This document shows, one piece after another, positions 11,681 to 26,000 of a stretch of DNA of 64,000 bases. The DNA lies in assembly GCA_964023205.1 (NCBI GenBank), contig OZ026844.1:8346416-8410415 (forward strand), in the 5' to 3' direction. The notes under the pieces were generated by a model. It was not told the DNA's origin, did no database searches, and saw only the letters and a list, made by a program, of their open reading frames with translations. This DNA comes from Lutraria lutraria (lineage: Eukaryota > Mollusca > Bivalvia > Venerida > Mactridae). Each line of letters opens with the position of its first letter. The stretch's first letter is position 1. A program made the translations under genes and the position numbers.

Positions 11681-12327
11681 CACAGTTTTGTTTTTGTTTC
11701 ACAAAATTTCAATGCTCATGAAATAATTAATATATACTGCTGCACAAATTGTGGTACGAGACATTACAATGCTATTAGTAAGGTTCAATTATATGTTATG
11801 AAAATATTTGTAAACAAAACAATTCTTCATGCCAATCATTTAATTCTCTACAATGGTTAACATTCAAAAGTACATGTCAATATATTGTATCATTATTAGT
11901 ACATTTTTATTCAACACATGAATTTTGTCATGAGCGTATTGATGAACTCTTGATTTTTCTAATAACAGCACATACAATTTGGATTCAGTTACAAACAATA
12001 ACTTAGTAACTTCTAAACAAAATAAAAAAAAAAAACATCTTCAAAATTTGGAACAAAATCCAATTTGAAGTACATCTAAATTCTACAATTTCATCTTTTA
12101 AGAATTCTCAAAAAATATCAAACAACATGCAGGGCTAAAAATATCTTCATATAGTATTTGAATCTATTTCACTATTGCTTTGTTTCAGTTTTTTACATTT
12201 GTTGTTAGAAGGCTATGTCGTGATTTTTGACATGACATAATGTGTTCGAATATATATATATGTCTATAAAATGTAACCATCATTAAAGAAGAATTATTAT
12301 CATAATAAATTATTATTAAAGAATAAA
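11681..12327. other. Intergenic, AT-rich, nothing recognised
   Basis: The stretch between the transposon's right target duplication and the next repeat is low complexity. I see no coding pattern. Confidence 0.6.
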
Positions 12328-13260
12328 CAAGAGTGCCAGGTCACAAAATACGCCCATCAAGGGCCATAACTCAGAAGTGTCTGGGCCAATTGGGCTAGTA
12401 ATCAAACTTGGCCGAGATCTCATGGCCATACACATTTCCAAGTTTGGTGAGGATCTTAATTAAACTGTTTGAATTAGAGTCCAGACATTATGCAGTATGT
12501 TTAAAACGCACTTAGTGACCCTGTGAACCAGTTTTTGACCCTAAATAATCCATATTGGAAGTTGACCTAAATATCATGTAGATGCAACTTCTGACCAAGT
12601 TTGGTGAAGATCAGATGAATTATTTTTGAATTAGAGTCCGGATATCGTGTTGAATGTTGAAAATGCACCATATTCGAACCTGACCTAGATATTATCTAGA
12701 TGCAACTACTGACCAAGTTTGGTGAAGATCGGATGAATACTATTTGAATTAGAGTCCGGACATTATGCTAAATGTTTGAAACGCACTTAGTGACCCTGTG
12801 AACCAGTTTCTGACCCTAAATAATCCATATTGGAAGTTGACCTAAATATCATGTAGATGCAACTTCTTACCATGTTTGGTGAAGATCAGATGAATTATTT
12901 TTTAATTAGAGTCCAGACATCGTGTTGAATGTTGAAAATGCACTAAGTGACCCTTTTGCCTAGTTTTTTACCCGACATAACCCATATTCGAACTTGACCT
13001 AGATATTATCTAGATGTAACTACTGATCAAGTTGAGTGAAGATCGGAAGAACACTATTTGAATTAGAGTCCGGACAACATGTTAAATGTTTAAAATGCAC
13101 TTAATGACCCTATGCCCTAGTTTTTGACCTGGCATTACCCATATTCGAATTTGACCTAGTTATCAACTAGATGCAACTTCTGACCAAGTTTGGAGAAGAT
13201 CTGATGAACACTATTTGAATTAGAGTCTGGACAATGTGCTGGACGCCACTGCCAACCGTC
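12328..13260 (+). repeat. Tandem-unit dispersed repeat, 157-bp unit
   Basis: It begins ACAAGAGTGCCAGGTCAC. It repeats a unit containing GACCAAGTTTGGTGAAGATC, landmark positions 12593, 12711, 12868, 13025 and 13182. The spacing is 157 bp except for one shortened unit of 118 bp. The end region is GACGCCACTGCCAACCGTCC. Nothing coding is evident. Confidence 0.75.
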
Positions 13261-14264
13261 CGCCATGAGGTTGCACATAATACTTCCCGCTTTGCACGCG
13301 TATAAAAAGCAAGGAAATTAAATAAATCTGAAAAATCAGCATGAAAAAAAAACAGTAGAAGATTTTGTGGACAAAACTCAAAGTAGCTGAAACTCAATTG
13401 CTATGATACAATAGTAATTAGTATTAGGCATGTAAAGATGTTTTTCTTAAAAAGAGATGATTAAAATCTAAAACAAGTAAGTTCAAGATGTGAACATTTG
13501 TACACTCTTGTCAGGTACCTGTTGGAGTGTAAATGATTGTCCATATCTGAACTGTTCAACAGTACACAACTAGGAGCAAGAAATGAGTTATCACGACTAC
13601 AAAATACATTTTATTCTTGATTTTAAAAAAATTAACACATTCCCAGTACATATATACATTTATACCATGATCAGAAAAGTATTAATTATTTATGTAATAA
13701 AGTCATTCAAAATTTGCAAATTTTGTAGTGTTATGTGTATTACAAATACATCATGAATGAGTGTGCTAATCATCCATTAGTTATCGGAAAATTCATGGAA
13801 ATTTAGGGCAATCTCTGTATCACTGACGAAGCGTCATTCTGAATACATTTGTTCAGGCATTTTGTAAACAATTAAGCTTGAAACGTAAAATTTTCATGTA
13901 AGATTATTTGGTATTGGTAGAAGTATACTCATGTTTTAATACGTCATTCTGTTTTCTATGGACAATTTTACAACTCTTAACCACAGATTTGCGACTATCA
14001 GTGGATGACAATACATTGTTCCCTACGGTTGTATCTTGACTTCAAATAAAAGTTTCTAATTCAAGGTTATGCTTCACATATTTTTTAAAATCAATCATGT
14101 GTTTAGAAAAATATTGCATGCATCCAATCATATCTAGTTCAGAGCAAATATCAATCAGTTGAAAGGGAATTATGGATAGGCAACAATTTAATCAGTAAGA
14201 ACAAATGACAAAATCGATGTAGGGAAACAACTCTATCAATTCAACCATCATATAAATCAAACTT
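13261..14264. other. Downstream flank of the minus-strand zinc-finger gene
   Basis: No gene is visible. It may hold the distal 3' UTR of the minus-strand gene. Reverse-strand AATAAA candidates (plus-strand TTTATT) occur here and at 14379-14384, but none stands out. Confidence 0.4.
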
Positions 14265-14553
14265 GGGCTCGAAATTAACATAAGTAAACTAGCAAAATGC
14301 CAGTGAAAAATATATTTTGCTAGTTCATTTTACGCCCACTAGCATTTTTTACGAGTGGAATGAAAGTGTCATAATAACTTTATTTTTCGTGCAATACAAT
14401 TACATGTACATAAAATACAACCTTTTTTGTTATAACATGATTTTTTCTGAAATACAAATGTGAAAAAATTGCTAGTGGATTTCGAATTTTGCTAGTAGAA
14501 ATTTTGTGTACTAGCAAAAATATTGCTAGTGACAAAAAGTTAAATTCGAGCCC
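14265..14553. mobile_element. MITE with GGGCTCGAA ends
   Basis: The inverted termini are GGGCTCGAAATTAAC at 14265 and GTTAAATTCGAGCCC ending at 14553. Interior repeats of TTTTGCTAGT and ACTAGCAAAA in both orientations make the whole element strongly self-complementary. No intact target duplication was identified. Confidence 0.65.
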
Positions 14554-14986
14554 TGTCAAAATATTCCAATCTGAGGCTTTTACTCTATATCAGTAATATT
14601 CCAGGTACTTGTGCAAAGACTGTTCACAGTAACACAAAAAATTCTCCACATCAGTCGATGAAGACCATGAATGGCATTAGATATGTTTTTAATGAAATCA
14701 TCACAGAGCACAAGTTCTCATAAAGCTAAGGGTTTGAACTGAATAACCCAAAGTATACAGACCAAAACCTCCCTCTATTGAGCAATTAAGTGGGCTAATA
14801 GACAATATAGAGGAATGTATTTCAATTAAAAGTAAACCTTTCACGGACAATAAATTAATCATCTTTATACCTTAACCACATTAAAGACGAATGACTAGTG
14901 CAAAATGAACACACTATGAAAAAGTTCCTACAAAAATCATGCAGCATATCCATCAGATGTACAAATTCTTTCACCACAAAGTCAAA

Positions 14987-17034
14987 CTAAACTTCATCAT
15001 CATCAGAATCAATGCAAATAACTTCATAATCTATATAGTCAGTATCGGCAGACTGTGTACCAATTTCATTAGAATCTGGAGTTTTATTCACATCACATTT
15101 AATCGCTGGCATAACCAATTTAGTGTCTGGCTTTGGAATAGCTTGTTCAACAACTTGGGATGTCTGTGCGAGTGAGCAATGTTCGATCTTGCCATCAACT
15201 ATCCTGTATTTAACTGCGCTTCCATTCACAGCACTAGAGGCAGAAGCCTGATAAGAAGGTACCAAACTGCTGCCAAATATTTTGGCTGAAGCTGTATTTG
15301 TGTAAGCACACTGCTGAGAAGTTGATAAAGGTTTATGAGATATTATATTAGCAGGGCAGGCGGCTTTGTTGTCTCTGATATTTATTTGGTGCAAACAAGT
15401 CTGTCCTACTGGTTTGTTCAACAAACTTAACATGTAGCTAGCAGGTCCAATTTTTTTCCTTCCATGAATTTTACAGGTTTCCCTATTGCCTCTGCATGCA
15501 GCGCATGAAATATTTTGCCTTGCAGATGACAAAGTTTTTGAAGATTTTCCATCATCCTCTTCATCGGACGACAAACAAATTACCATATCATCATCTTCAC
15601 GGACATTTGTAAAGACTTGTTTGCGTTTCTGACTACCAGATAGTTCTCTAGGAGCAACAGACAGCCTTTGTTTCTGACTACTATACATGCTTGCATTTGG
15701 ACTGAAAGCGGTCTGTTGTATCGGCATTACCTGAAGTCTCATTCCTTGATTTCCCATTGGCACAGTTCGCACTAAAAGTTGAGGAGTTGGTACATTATTT
15801 CTAACTTGAGGCATTTGATTCATGGTCATACCTTGAAAACATTTTGGTGGACTACGTGAAAACAATGCTGACTGGATCAAGTTTTGCCTTACTCTTCGAT
15901 TGTATTGCTTTAAACTGCTTGTATCAGGAAGAAATCTTCTTGGTTGAGTTCGAGGAGTTGTCCAGTATTTTATGTCTTTCGGACTTATTCTTGATAATGC
16001 TACACTACATGGTTTCAATCTTTTTAGTCTTAATCTACTTTCTCTACCTAGGCCAAATCTTAGCGTTTTATGGAACTCATATTTGTCTGCTTTATTAAAC
16101 TTATAAAAGTGAAACCATTTATTTATGTATTTTTTAGTAAATCTGAAAGTGCATTGAGGTGGTGGCCTGTTTCTCAATTTCTCAACCATACGACTTTTCT
16201 TGACTTTTACTTCCGGACAAGCCAAACTCGCTGGGTCAGTTTTACAAAAACTTTCCACATTTTCAATAATAGGCACTTTGTTTTCATAATTCCAATGTTT
16301 CTTAAGTCTTTGTCCAAGTGGAGATGTCAAAGGTATCCCTAGAATAGCAGACTTTGATGGCACCTTATGTGGTTGTGTGATAACCTCATCTGTGCCACTC
16401 TCACTAGAAGAGTCTGTTTCTTCTTTTTGAGTTTTCTGAGCATGCGAAGGACTTGAGAAGCTAAGTTGACGCCGACGTCCACTCCAATCATCTCGACTTA
16501 ACTGAGACATGATCGATTTTGGAGTACGTGGAGTAAGAGGCACTTTCTGCTGTGCATCGTCCACAGTAAGGTCAATAATCTGACAATCGTCATCGGTCAA
16601 ACTTTTTCGTGGAGATTTCGTAATCTCTTCCACAACCTGAGAGGGAACAAGACCAAGAGATTCAAAGTATAAATCCCTGTTAGGTGGAATGTAAATGTCT
16701 TTAAACTTCCTTACACCATGTCTGAAAGGCTGAGACTTTGTTGGTAAACCAAGAGGCAAGGACTTTATGTTTGAGCCAACCTTTCGGAGCAAAGTAGGAA
16801 CAGGCGTTGCAGCATTTTCACTAGTTGGATTAGCAAACTTCACATCACCATCCCGCAAAGCTTCAGTTAGTGGATTTCTTGCAGAAGTTGATGAACTAGG
16901 TCCAAATGGTTTTCTTTGAATTACTTCATTTGAATTAACTTCTTGCTTAACCTCACAAGCATCTTGGTGCTTCACTAAAGTTGATTGGTTTGGAAATCCC
17001 TTGGCACAGACAAAACATATCCAAACAACATCAT
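14987..17034 (-). CDS. Zinc-finger gene, last coding exon
   Basis: The acceptor is TTCATTTTTAG before base 17034, and the stop TAG occupies 14989-14987. The first two bases complete an Asp codon with the final G of the preceding exon. It encodes the C2HC finger immediately, then 650 mostly disordered residues with Ser/Pro-rich stretches, the three SIM-like motifs and the second Cys/His cluster. The reading frame also runs upstream into intron (to 17209), but the acceptor and the phase match to the previous exon fix the boundary. Confidence 0.85.
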
Positions 17035-20000
17035 CTAAAAATGAAGAATTGAATACATTTAAAGTCTCAGTAAGGATCATCACTGTCATTAAACAGTATC
17101 TCAGCAACCAATGAATTTCATACAAATTTTCAGGACAACACACAAAATTGAAGCTAGAATAGGACTTGAGGCTTTCCCTGGAACTGAAGCATCTCAAAAT
17201 AGCAATCAAATTGGTATCATTTTAAGGCCTAAATTAATAATATATTTGTTTGCCCTTTAGAAGAGGGTCGGTAGGTAGGAAAAATATTTTATTTTATTTC
17301 TTAATTTGACCTTTACACTTCCATTTAGAAGCATTCTATATTTATTTTATGTATTACAACGAATTATGGTTGATTAAAACACACAATAAATGGTTGTCAA
17401 CCATTTATTGTGTGTTTTAATCAACCATAAACATGTACTCAGTGCCTCAACACACATTAATTATTGTTGTCCTACATTACTTCAAATGATTACTACTTTA
17501 AATGTTTAACTAAAGTACTGAGTACATGCATATTTTCCCAAGTATGAAAATAAAGTTCTCCCAGATTTTTCAATAAAATGTTTTGAGTCGGCATGATTTT
17601 TTCGGGTCGGTCGGTGAAGGGCAAACAAACTTAATTTTAATTTAAGCCTAATGCTTAAAGACATTGAACAGCTACTATATAAGTGATCCATCCCCAAATC
17701 CATGTGAGGTCTAATCTCTTAATTGTTTTATTGCCCCTAATGGGATTAATCCTGTCTTTTCGCGGTCAGCAAAGTGTCTGTAGACTTGACACCTAGTCAT
17801 ATAAGAGGGTCATAAATTCTATTGATTTTAGTGATAATAAGTTTATGGATAACTTCCTGTTGTTTTTATAAGCATTTCATATATAATGAATGTTGTCCTT
17901 TAATTACCAGATTATGTAAGAGCAATTAATACATGAAAAATGCAACTGAATGCTTCTTCTATTTCTAAATCAAATCATTCTATTTATACATGAAATTATT
18001 TTTTACAAGATGTCTATATTATAATCTTTAAAATAACTTGCAAAGAAACTACGTTCATACAGGTACTGCTTGAGAAAATATACTGGTTAGAAATATTTAA
18101 CAGGTATAAAAGGTGTTAGGATATGTTTGTATTAAATTCATAAATGGACATTTAATTTATCAAAATCATCCAGACCTAACTAATTGGTGTGAGATACATA
18201 TATTTGCTAATGTGTTTGAAGCATTGAGCATTTATTTGAGTAATTGATTTCTTTAATCATATTAAATGAGCTGCTTATTCTTAATATTTTGCATTTAATA
18301 TAAACATACTTTTTAAAAACAAAATTTTATTTTTTATTTCTAATTAAACACTGAATCAATTTTAGAATCTATTCAGTAGCTATATATTAGCCATAAATTT
18401 AAGTGACTGATTATGTAATTAGAAGCTGGTCTATCAATGACCCTGTCAGTTTTATTGGACCCCCTACTGTAGAATATACAGGACTGGTCTTAGTCACATG
18501 CCTGCATTCCTGGTAGGACTGCAACGAATCACCGAAGTTCGAATATATCCGAATGTATGGCATCGGATCAATTATCCGATCTTGAATCCGTATTTTCGGT
18601 TCGATACGGTTAGGCACTGTCATTTAGCGTACGCCGGCAATAATATTATCCAATCAGCGCGTGTCATTTCATTTACTGTGTTGCATGTAAACAAAAACAA
18701 GTATGACCCACGAAAAACTGCTTGTTGATCCACCAGCATCACTAAAATTGAATGTGTGGCAAGATTTTGTGTTTGAGAAAAGATCTTGGTTTGAAGACTA
18801 GTCGTATGTTATAAATGCACTGCAAAACTGTGCATACAAGTATTTTTTGTTACAGCAGAATGACTTGTACGTATATTTTGGCATATTAAAAATTTTAAGT
18901 CTGCCATCAGTTTCACGGTACAAAATTGAATAGAAAATCAAGAATGAAATTGGGTGTTTTTTTATCTTGAAATCTTATGTCTTCGGCCAAAACGTGTACA
19001 ATAGGTAAATTGTTTCAATTGTCGGAAACTGTCGTTAGACCAACGTTGTAACTTTTTTTCTAATACCACATTCTGAACTGCATACAACAGCACAATATAG
19101 AAATTTATGTATGATTTCATAAATAAGTTGAGTAAAAAGAGTTTGAGTAGTAGTATGAAACTGGGACCAGGTTAAAAGAAATCCTATGTTACTTTTTGTA
19201 GTCTATTGATGTAGATATCTGAATCGAATATTCGATAATCGAGAAGGTTATATCCGAACTCGAACCGAACCGTAGGGTACCCGAATCGTTGCAGCCCTAA
19301 TTCCTGGTTCAATGTCTTTAAATCAATTAATGACAGCCCTGTAAAACATCCATGAAATATTCCACTAGTTTACTCAAGATACACACATTTCAAGATTTAC
19401 CAACCTGCCGATTTCGGCCTCAGAAAAACGGAAAGTATTCGTCATTTTCATTATGATCACTCTATCCTTTCTGTCAAAACCGAAAAATGTCAACAACCAG
19501 TGAAATGGTTCATATTGCTCATACTATTTTATCCTATCATTTAATTATAAGTAAATATCAATAATGGTGCATTTGGGAGGCAATTTGTTTGTGTTTTGCA
19601 GCTTTGAAAGACAGTGCCCATGCTCAGTAAATTTCTCAGATGATTCGAAAATATCATTGTTGTCAATCAAAGCCTTTCATTCAAATTGACATACATATAC
19701 TGATGTGCGTGTTATAGTCATTTTTTAATGCACATGATAGTTTGACTTTTCGGTAATAATTGGTTTTACAAATGATAAACCCATTTTGGTGTATGAAAAC
19801 TAAAAAACATCAGTTCCAGGGTATGCCCCTATACACATGACATTTACACTTATTATTATGGAATGCCAAAAATGCCTTTAGTTAAGAGAAACTGGAAACT
19901 GGTTATCTTTGGTTAGTTGGAATTTAGTGAAGTCAAGCTGGCAATATGTTGGGTCAAATGTGCTTAAGGTTTAGTTTTCATTATGTTGAGTCAAGTTGGA

Positions 20001-23000
20001 CTAAGATTGAGTCAAGTTAGCATTTATGTTAGGTCACTATAGCACTAGATTGAGTCAAGCAGACATTAAGTTTTAAGTCAAAGTGGCATATGGATGAGTC
20101 AAAATGTAATAAGGATATGGTTACATCTAGCCATCATTGTGGACGACAGGCAAAATAGTGTATCAATGCCTCACCCTGAGCTTTGCAAATCTGTTTCAAC
20201 CTAATATCAGCTTGACTCAACCAAATGGCAACCAATCAAGCATCAGTTTCTCTTAACAAGGCAGTTTTGGCGTTCCATATATTATAGTAAGATACCATCC
20301 TGTAGCCTAACACACAGGAAAAAACTGTGTTTTGATGAGTATAATCTAATAATGAATGACTGGTGTAATAATGTAATAATGATAATAATAATGTTGTCAA
20401 CATCTGCAGATCTTAACAAAGACACAAACCTTCACTTTTTTCATCTTTAGATGATGTCGTATCACTAAAATTAGGGGTATTAACAACATCTGCTTGTTCA
20501 TCAACTTTCACTTCTTTCTTTACACTTTGTTGAATTTCATCACAGGGTTTGTCTATTTTACTAAAACACACTTCTCTTGCAAGTTCAGGAGCTTCGGTAA
20601 ATGTTTTACGTGCTTCAGGCATTTTTCTTTCAAGACAAACTTCAGCACTATGCCTACGAGCAACAAGTTTTTTGCGTTTTATCAACCTATCCAAACCAGC
20701 AGGATCTGTTGGATTTACTTGTATTTTAGTTCCTTCATTACCTACTTTCAAACCAAAGTCATAGGCATTAATGTTCGAAAAGGCTTCTTTCAGTGAATTA
20801 GCAATTTGTTCATCAATCTGAGCAATTACTTCATCAGAGATATCTTGCTCGTCTCTGGCAGTATTAACACTATTACCATTAGCTGTGAAGTCCAAAATAT
20901 TTTTTATCTCTTTTGCAATCTCATCGTCACGATCAGCACTTTCCATTTTACATTCATATAATGTCTTCCCAGTTTTACAGTTTAGTTCAGATACCTTGTC
21001 ACATTCATTTCCATCGATCACTTCCATGAAAACGTTTTCAGTTTTATCACTTACGCTTAAATTATCACTCACTATTTCCATACTATCATCTAGGTTAGTA
21101 ACAAAAGGTTCTGAACTTTGAATAGTCATTGTGTTTAGATCCTTGTTTTCTTCACCTTCCGGCGAGGTTGGTACACCTTCAGTCTGAAAAAAGCAAACCA
21201 GCGATTCCAATAATGCCATTTTGACAATTCCTTCAATGAAGTACAGCCATGAGTAGTTATTTGACTCCATCAACATAATAAGTACATAAGGCCACACCAA
21301 TTCAATAACTTATAAGAGAGCAAGCAAGTGAGCAAAATTTTTTTTTTTTTCAATATTATTTTTTACTTTTCCAATTTGAGCGAGCAAGTGCAATATTTTT
21401 TACGAATATTATTTTTCTTACACATATTTCTTGCAAACAAAGGAGTGATCAAGCAAATAAAAGTCGGTGTGTTCACTAATTTCAGTAACTGTTATGTTTA
21501 CCAATTTCACTATTGCAGATTTTCCAGTTCTAAACTCACATATTTCTTCTAATGTATCAATCACATGTGGCAATATAAAAGCTCAATGTTTCATAAAAAA
21601 TGTAACAAACCGAATGAGAAAGGGGATGTTCTGCAGTAAAATCTGTCAAATCTGATGAATTCAATAAGTTATCCTGATCCATATGAAAATAGCCACTTCT
21701 AACAATTTCTCTTAGCTTGTCACATGGATCCTGCAAAACAAAAATTAATTGATTTTCAGTTTGTTGAAAAAACATTATAACTTTACTGCACAAGAGATTC
21801 ACGTGGGAACAGAAAGACAGAAAAACTGTTAATGAAACATTTCATCAAATTAACGGAACAGAAAACTGGACTCCTTGAAAATGTGACTATTGTTTATATC
21901 ACAATATCAAATTTAAGGAATTCCAGATATTAAATTTATACTAAATTAGAGCTGTCACAAGGTGAAAAATACCCCCACTGACAGAGAGACAGGCAGGCAG
22001 CCGCAGGCATGCAGCAAACAAAGTGACTCCAAGGTATATAGGATATATATAGCCCCCACTTTCTAGTGGGAGTATAAAAATATTAATGCCATATTACAGT
22101 CATTTGAAAATAAAATATGTCCTGTAAGAAATTCAGTGACAACATCCATTGAATTAAAAATTTAGAATATATATATCTTAAAATCCCATCTTCTACTCAG
22201 AACCAAGTATTGTTACACCTTGGGATAACTTAATAAAGGAAAATTATTTGTCATTGTAAGAGTTATCTACCCCAATTGTCAAGAGGCCAATGGTTGATAC
22301 GACTGAACTTTTGAATCAGTTGCACAAGTAGTTGTTTTAATATAGTCAATTTTATTAAAAGACAAAGGGAGATTATTTGACTATCAGGATACTAGAGGGT
22401 AAACATTGTAATATATACCAAGATTTTAATTTCAAGGATCTTAACTATGAATATTTGGTACAAATATGATTAGCAATTTACAGTGTGTGTATCCTGACTC
22501 TATGAGTCCAATTGATGAAGTAAATGGAATAATCATCAGCTGCGAAAGATATTCCTATGAACAATTTTGAACCTGGGGTTATGATTGTAATTTAATTGGT
22601 AGAGGGCTACAAAGCAATAAAACAAGAACAATACCTAAGTTCAAGCTTTATGTTTGATTTTTAGAAGTTTCATGCAGATTTCCCTACATATTAGTACAAT
22701 AAAGTGACCATTTGGGCTGGGTCAATTTGACCTTGATATTTTATTTGAACAAACTTGATTCAAACCGGTTCAGGTCCACTAGCTTATAAATGCTACATAT
22801 ATCAAATATCTAAGCTCTAGGTCATCTGGTTTAATTTGAGATTTTTTAAGAAGATTTTCCTATCATTAGGCTATGTACAAACAAATGACTCCAGGAGCTA
22901 GTTGGTCAATTTGACCCTGGGAGACATGATTTGTAGATGTCCCTTCGCTAATGCAACATGTCAAATATCTAAGCTCTAAGCCTTCTAGATTTTTTGATTT

Positions 23001-26000
23001 TTTTGCATTTTTTTTAAAAACAGAATGCAATTCTCTGAACAGCTTTGGTAGAGCTTCAAGCAAAGAACACGCCATAAATTTTTAAAATGTTCAACTTCTA
23101 CATATTCTCCTATAGAACAGTAGCAGAATAAGACATTTACTTCCAATAGTGATGTTAATCAACTTATAAAATTAAAATAAAACAAGAGGGCCATGATGGC
23201 CCTATAAATGCTCACCAGGAGAAAAGGTCATTTGGAGATTAACATTGTTGAAGTTTTCTATACAAGTCTAAGTAAGATCAAGTGACCGATCTGGGTCGTT
23301 TTTTATCCCATGGCCATTATATGAACAGATTTAAAAGAGGTCCATTAGACAAAGCTACATACCAAATACCTTAGCTCTAGGCCTTGTGGTTTCGGAGAAG
23401 ATTTTTAAAAATTTTCCTATATAAAATAGAATAAACCCCATGGCAGGGCTAATTTTGACCCCGGGGCCATAATTTGAACAAACTTGGTAGAGGTCCACTA
23501 GACAATGCCACATACAAAATATCTAAGCTCTAGGCCTTGCGGTTTCGGAGAAGAAGATTTTTTTAATTTTCCTATATAAGTCTATATAAATCAAGTGACC
23601 CCCAGGGCAGGGCCAATTTTGACCCTAGGGCAATAATTTGAACAAATTTGGTAGAGGTCCACTAGATAATGCTACATACCAAATATCTTAGCTCTAGGCC
23701 TTGTGGTTTCGGAGAAGAAGATTTTTTAAATTTTCCCATATAAAATAGAATAAACCCCTGGGCAGAGCCAATTTTGACCCTAGGGCAATAATTTGAACAA
23801 ATTTGGTAGAGGTCCACTAGATAATGCTACATACCAAATATCTTAGCTCTAGGCCTTGTGGTTTCGGAGAAGAAGATTTTTTAAATTTTCCTATATAAGT
23901 CTGTATAAATCAAGTGACCCCCCGGGCGGGGCCAATTTTGACCCTAGGGCAATAATTTGAACAAACTTGGTAGAGGTCCACTAGACAATGCTACATACCA
24001 AATATCTTAGCTCTAGGCCTTGTGGTTTCGGAGAAGAAGATTTTTTAAATTTTCCTATATAAGTCTATATAAATCAAGTGACCCCCGGGGCGGGGCCAAT
24101 TTTGACCCTAGGGCAATAATTTGAACAAACTTGGTAGAGGTCCACTAGACAATGCTACATACCAAATATCTTAGCTCTAGGCCTTGTGGTTTCGGAGAAG
24201 AAATTTTTTAAATTTTCCTATATAAAAAAGAATAAACCCCAGGGCAGAGCCAATTTTGACCCTAGGGCAATAATTTGAACAAACTTGGTAGAGGTCCACT
24301 AGATAATGCTACATACCAAATATCTTAGCTCTAGGCCTTATGGTTTCGGAGAATAAGATTTTTTAAATTTTCCTATATAAGTCTATATAAAAATCAAGTG
24401 ACCCCCGGGGTGGGGCCAATTTTGACCCTAGGGCAATAATTTGAACAAACTTGGTAGAGGTCCACTAGATAATGCTACATACCAAATATCTTAGCTCTAG
24501 GCCTTATGGTTTCGGAGAAGAAGATTTTTTAAATTTTCCTATATAAAAAGAATAAACCCCAGGGCAGAGCCAATTTTGACCCTAGGGCAATAATTTGAAC
24601 AAACTTGGTAGAGGTCCACTAGATAATGCTACATACCAAATATCTTAGCTCTAGGCCTTATGGTTTCGGAGAAGAAGATTTTTTAAATTTTCCTATATAA
24701 GTCTATATAAATCAAGTGACCCCCGGGGCGGGGCCAATTTTGATCCTAGGGCAATAATTTGAACAAACTTGGTAAAGGTCCACTAGACTATGCTACACAC
24801 CAAATATCAAAGCTCTAGGCATTGTAGTTTTTGACAAGAAGATTTTTTTAATTTCCTATATAAGTCTATGTAAAATCAAGTTACCCCCGGGGCGGAGCCA
24901 ATTTTGACCCCAGGGTAATAATTTGAACAAACTTTGTAGAGTTCCATTAGACAATGCTACATACCAAATATCTCAGCTCTAGGCCCTGTTGTTTCAGACA
25001 AGAAGATTTTTTAAGTTTTCTCTATTTGTTGCCATAGCAACCAGAATTTTTAATGAAATTTAATTTTTCGAACAACTTTGAAAGGGGACCACCCAAGGAT
25101 CATTCCAGCAAAGTTTGGTTGCAATCGGCATAGCGGTGTAGGAGGAGATGTTGTTTTAAGTAAACATGGACGCCACGAAATCGTAACGACGCACGATGGA
25201 CGCAGGGCGATCACAAAAGCTCACCCTGAGCACATTCGTGCTCTGGTGAGCTAAAAATTGGGGGGGGGGGGGGGGGGGGGGGGGGTGGACTGGGGAATTT
25301 TGTCTGAGAATTGGGAAAAAAAGATACTACTTTCCATTGGGAGTATGACCGAATTTCGGCTATAAAATTGCCCAAAAAATCCCTGGAGATATTCAGAAAT
25401 TGTTGACGACAGATGTCGACAAAGGGCGATTGGCACAATCTTATCCTAAAAGCTCACATCCTGTGGGATGCAGACTTTCCTTAAGATGTACTAAGGGTAT
25501 TAAAGTAAGCGAGATCACTGAATAAGATTTGACAAGCTATTTTCATTTTCTATATGTCTACAGTGATAACAGATCTTTGATAGTTCTTTTTTATTTAATA
25601 AAGCAAATAAACTCTTGCAAAAATCATATTGATTCATGTCTTAAACTGTTACACTGTTATTCAGGGACCCCTGAAATTCATGACAGGACCCCACTAAAAC
25701 AACAACCTGAGTCCCAAGGACCCCAAAACTTTAAAGTCAGTGTAAAACCCTGAGTTTGAGGTCTTTATAGGGAATATTCATCGCTATAATTTAAGATATA
25801 AATACCTGGTAAATCTCTGATAACTCTTCCGGGTAGGTCCATTCTAGATTACCAGGCCACCAATCAGGTTTGTCTTTCAACGATCCAAACTGAGGCGATG
25901 CTCTACCTGTTACCTTGGTAACCAGTTGAGGAATGAATTCCTCCAGTTGGTGCTGAGGAGGTAACAATAGTATTGATGTAGTAACTATACAATAATGACT

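Noticed and set aside
14987..17209. 740-codon minus ORF as a complete single-exon gene
   Set aside because: Its first 58 codons lie upstream of a good acceptor at 17035-17045, and the exon phase matches the previous exon. The N-terminal part is intron read-through.
20494..21121. Plus-strand ORFs opposite the zinc-finger exon
   Set aside because: Antisense shadows of a well-supported minus-strand exon.
25211..25438. Minus-strand ORF with a proline run
   Set aside because: The prolines come from the poly-G tract. It joins the end of a dispersed repeat with intron.
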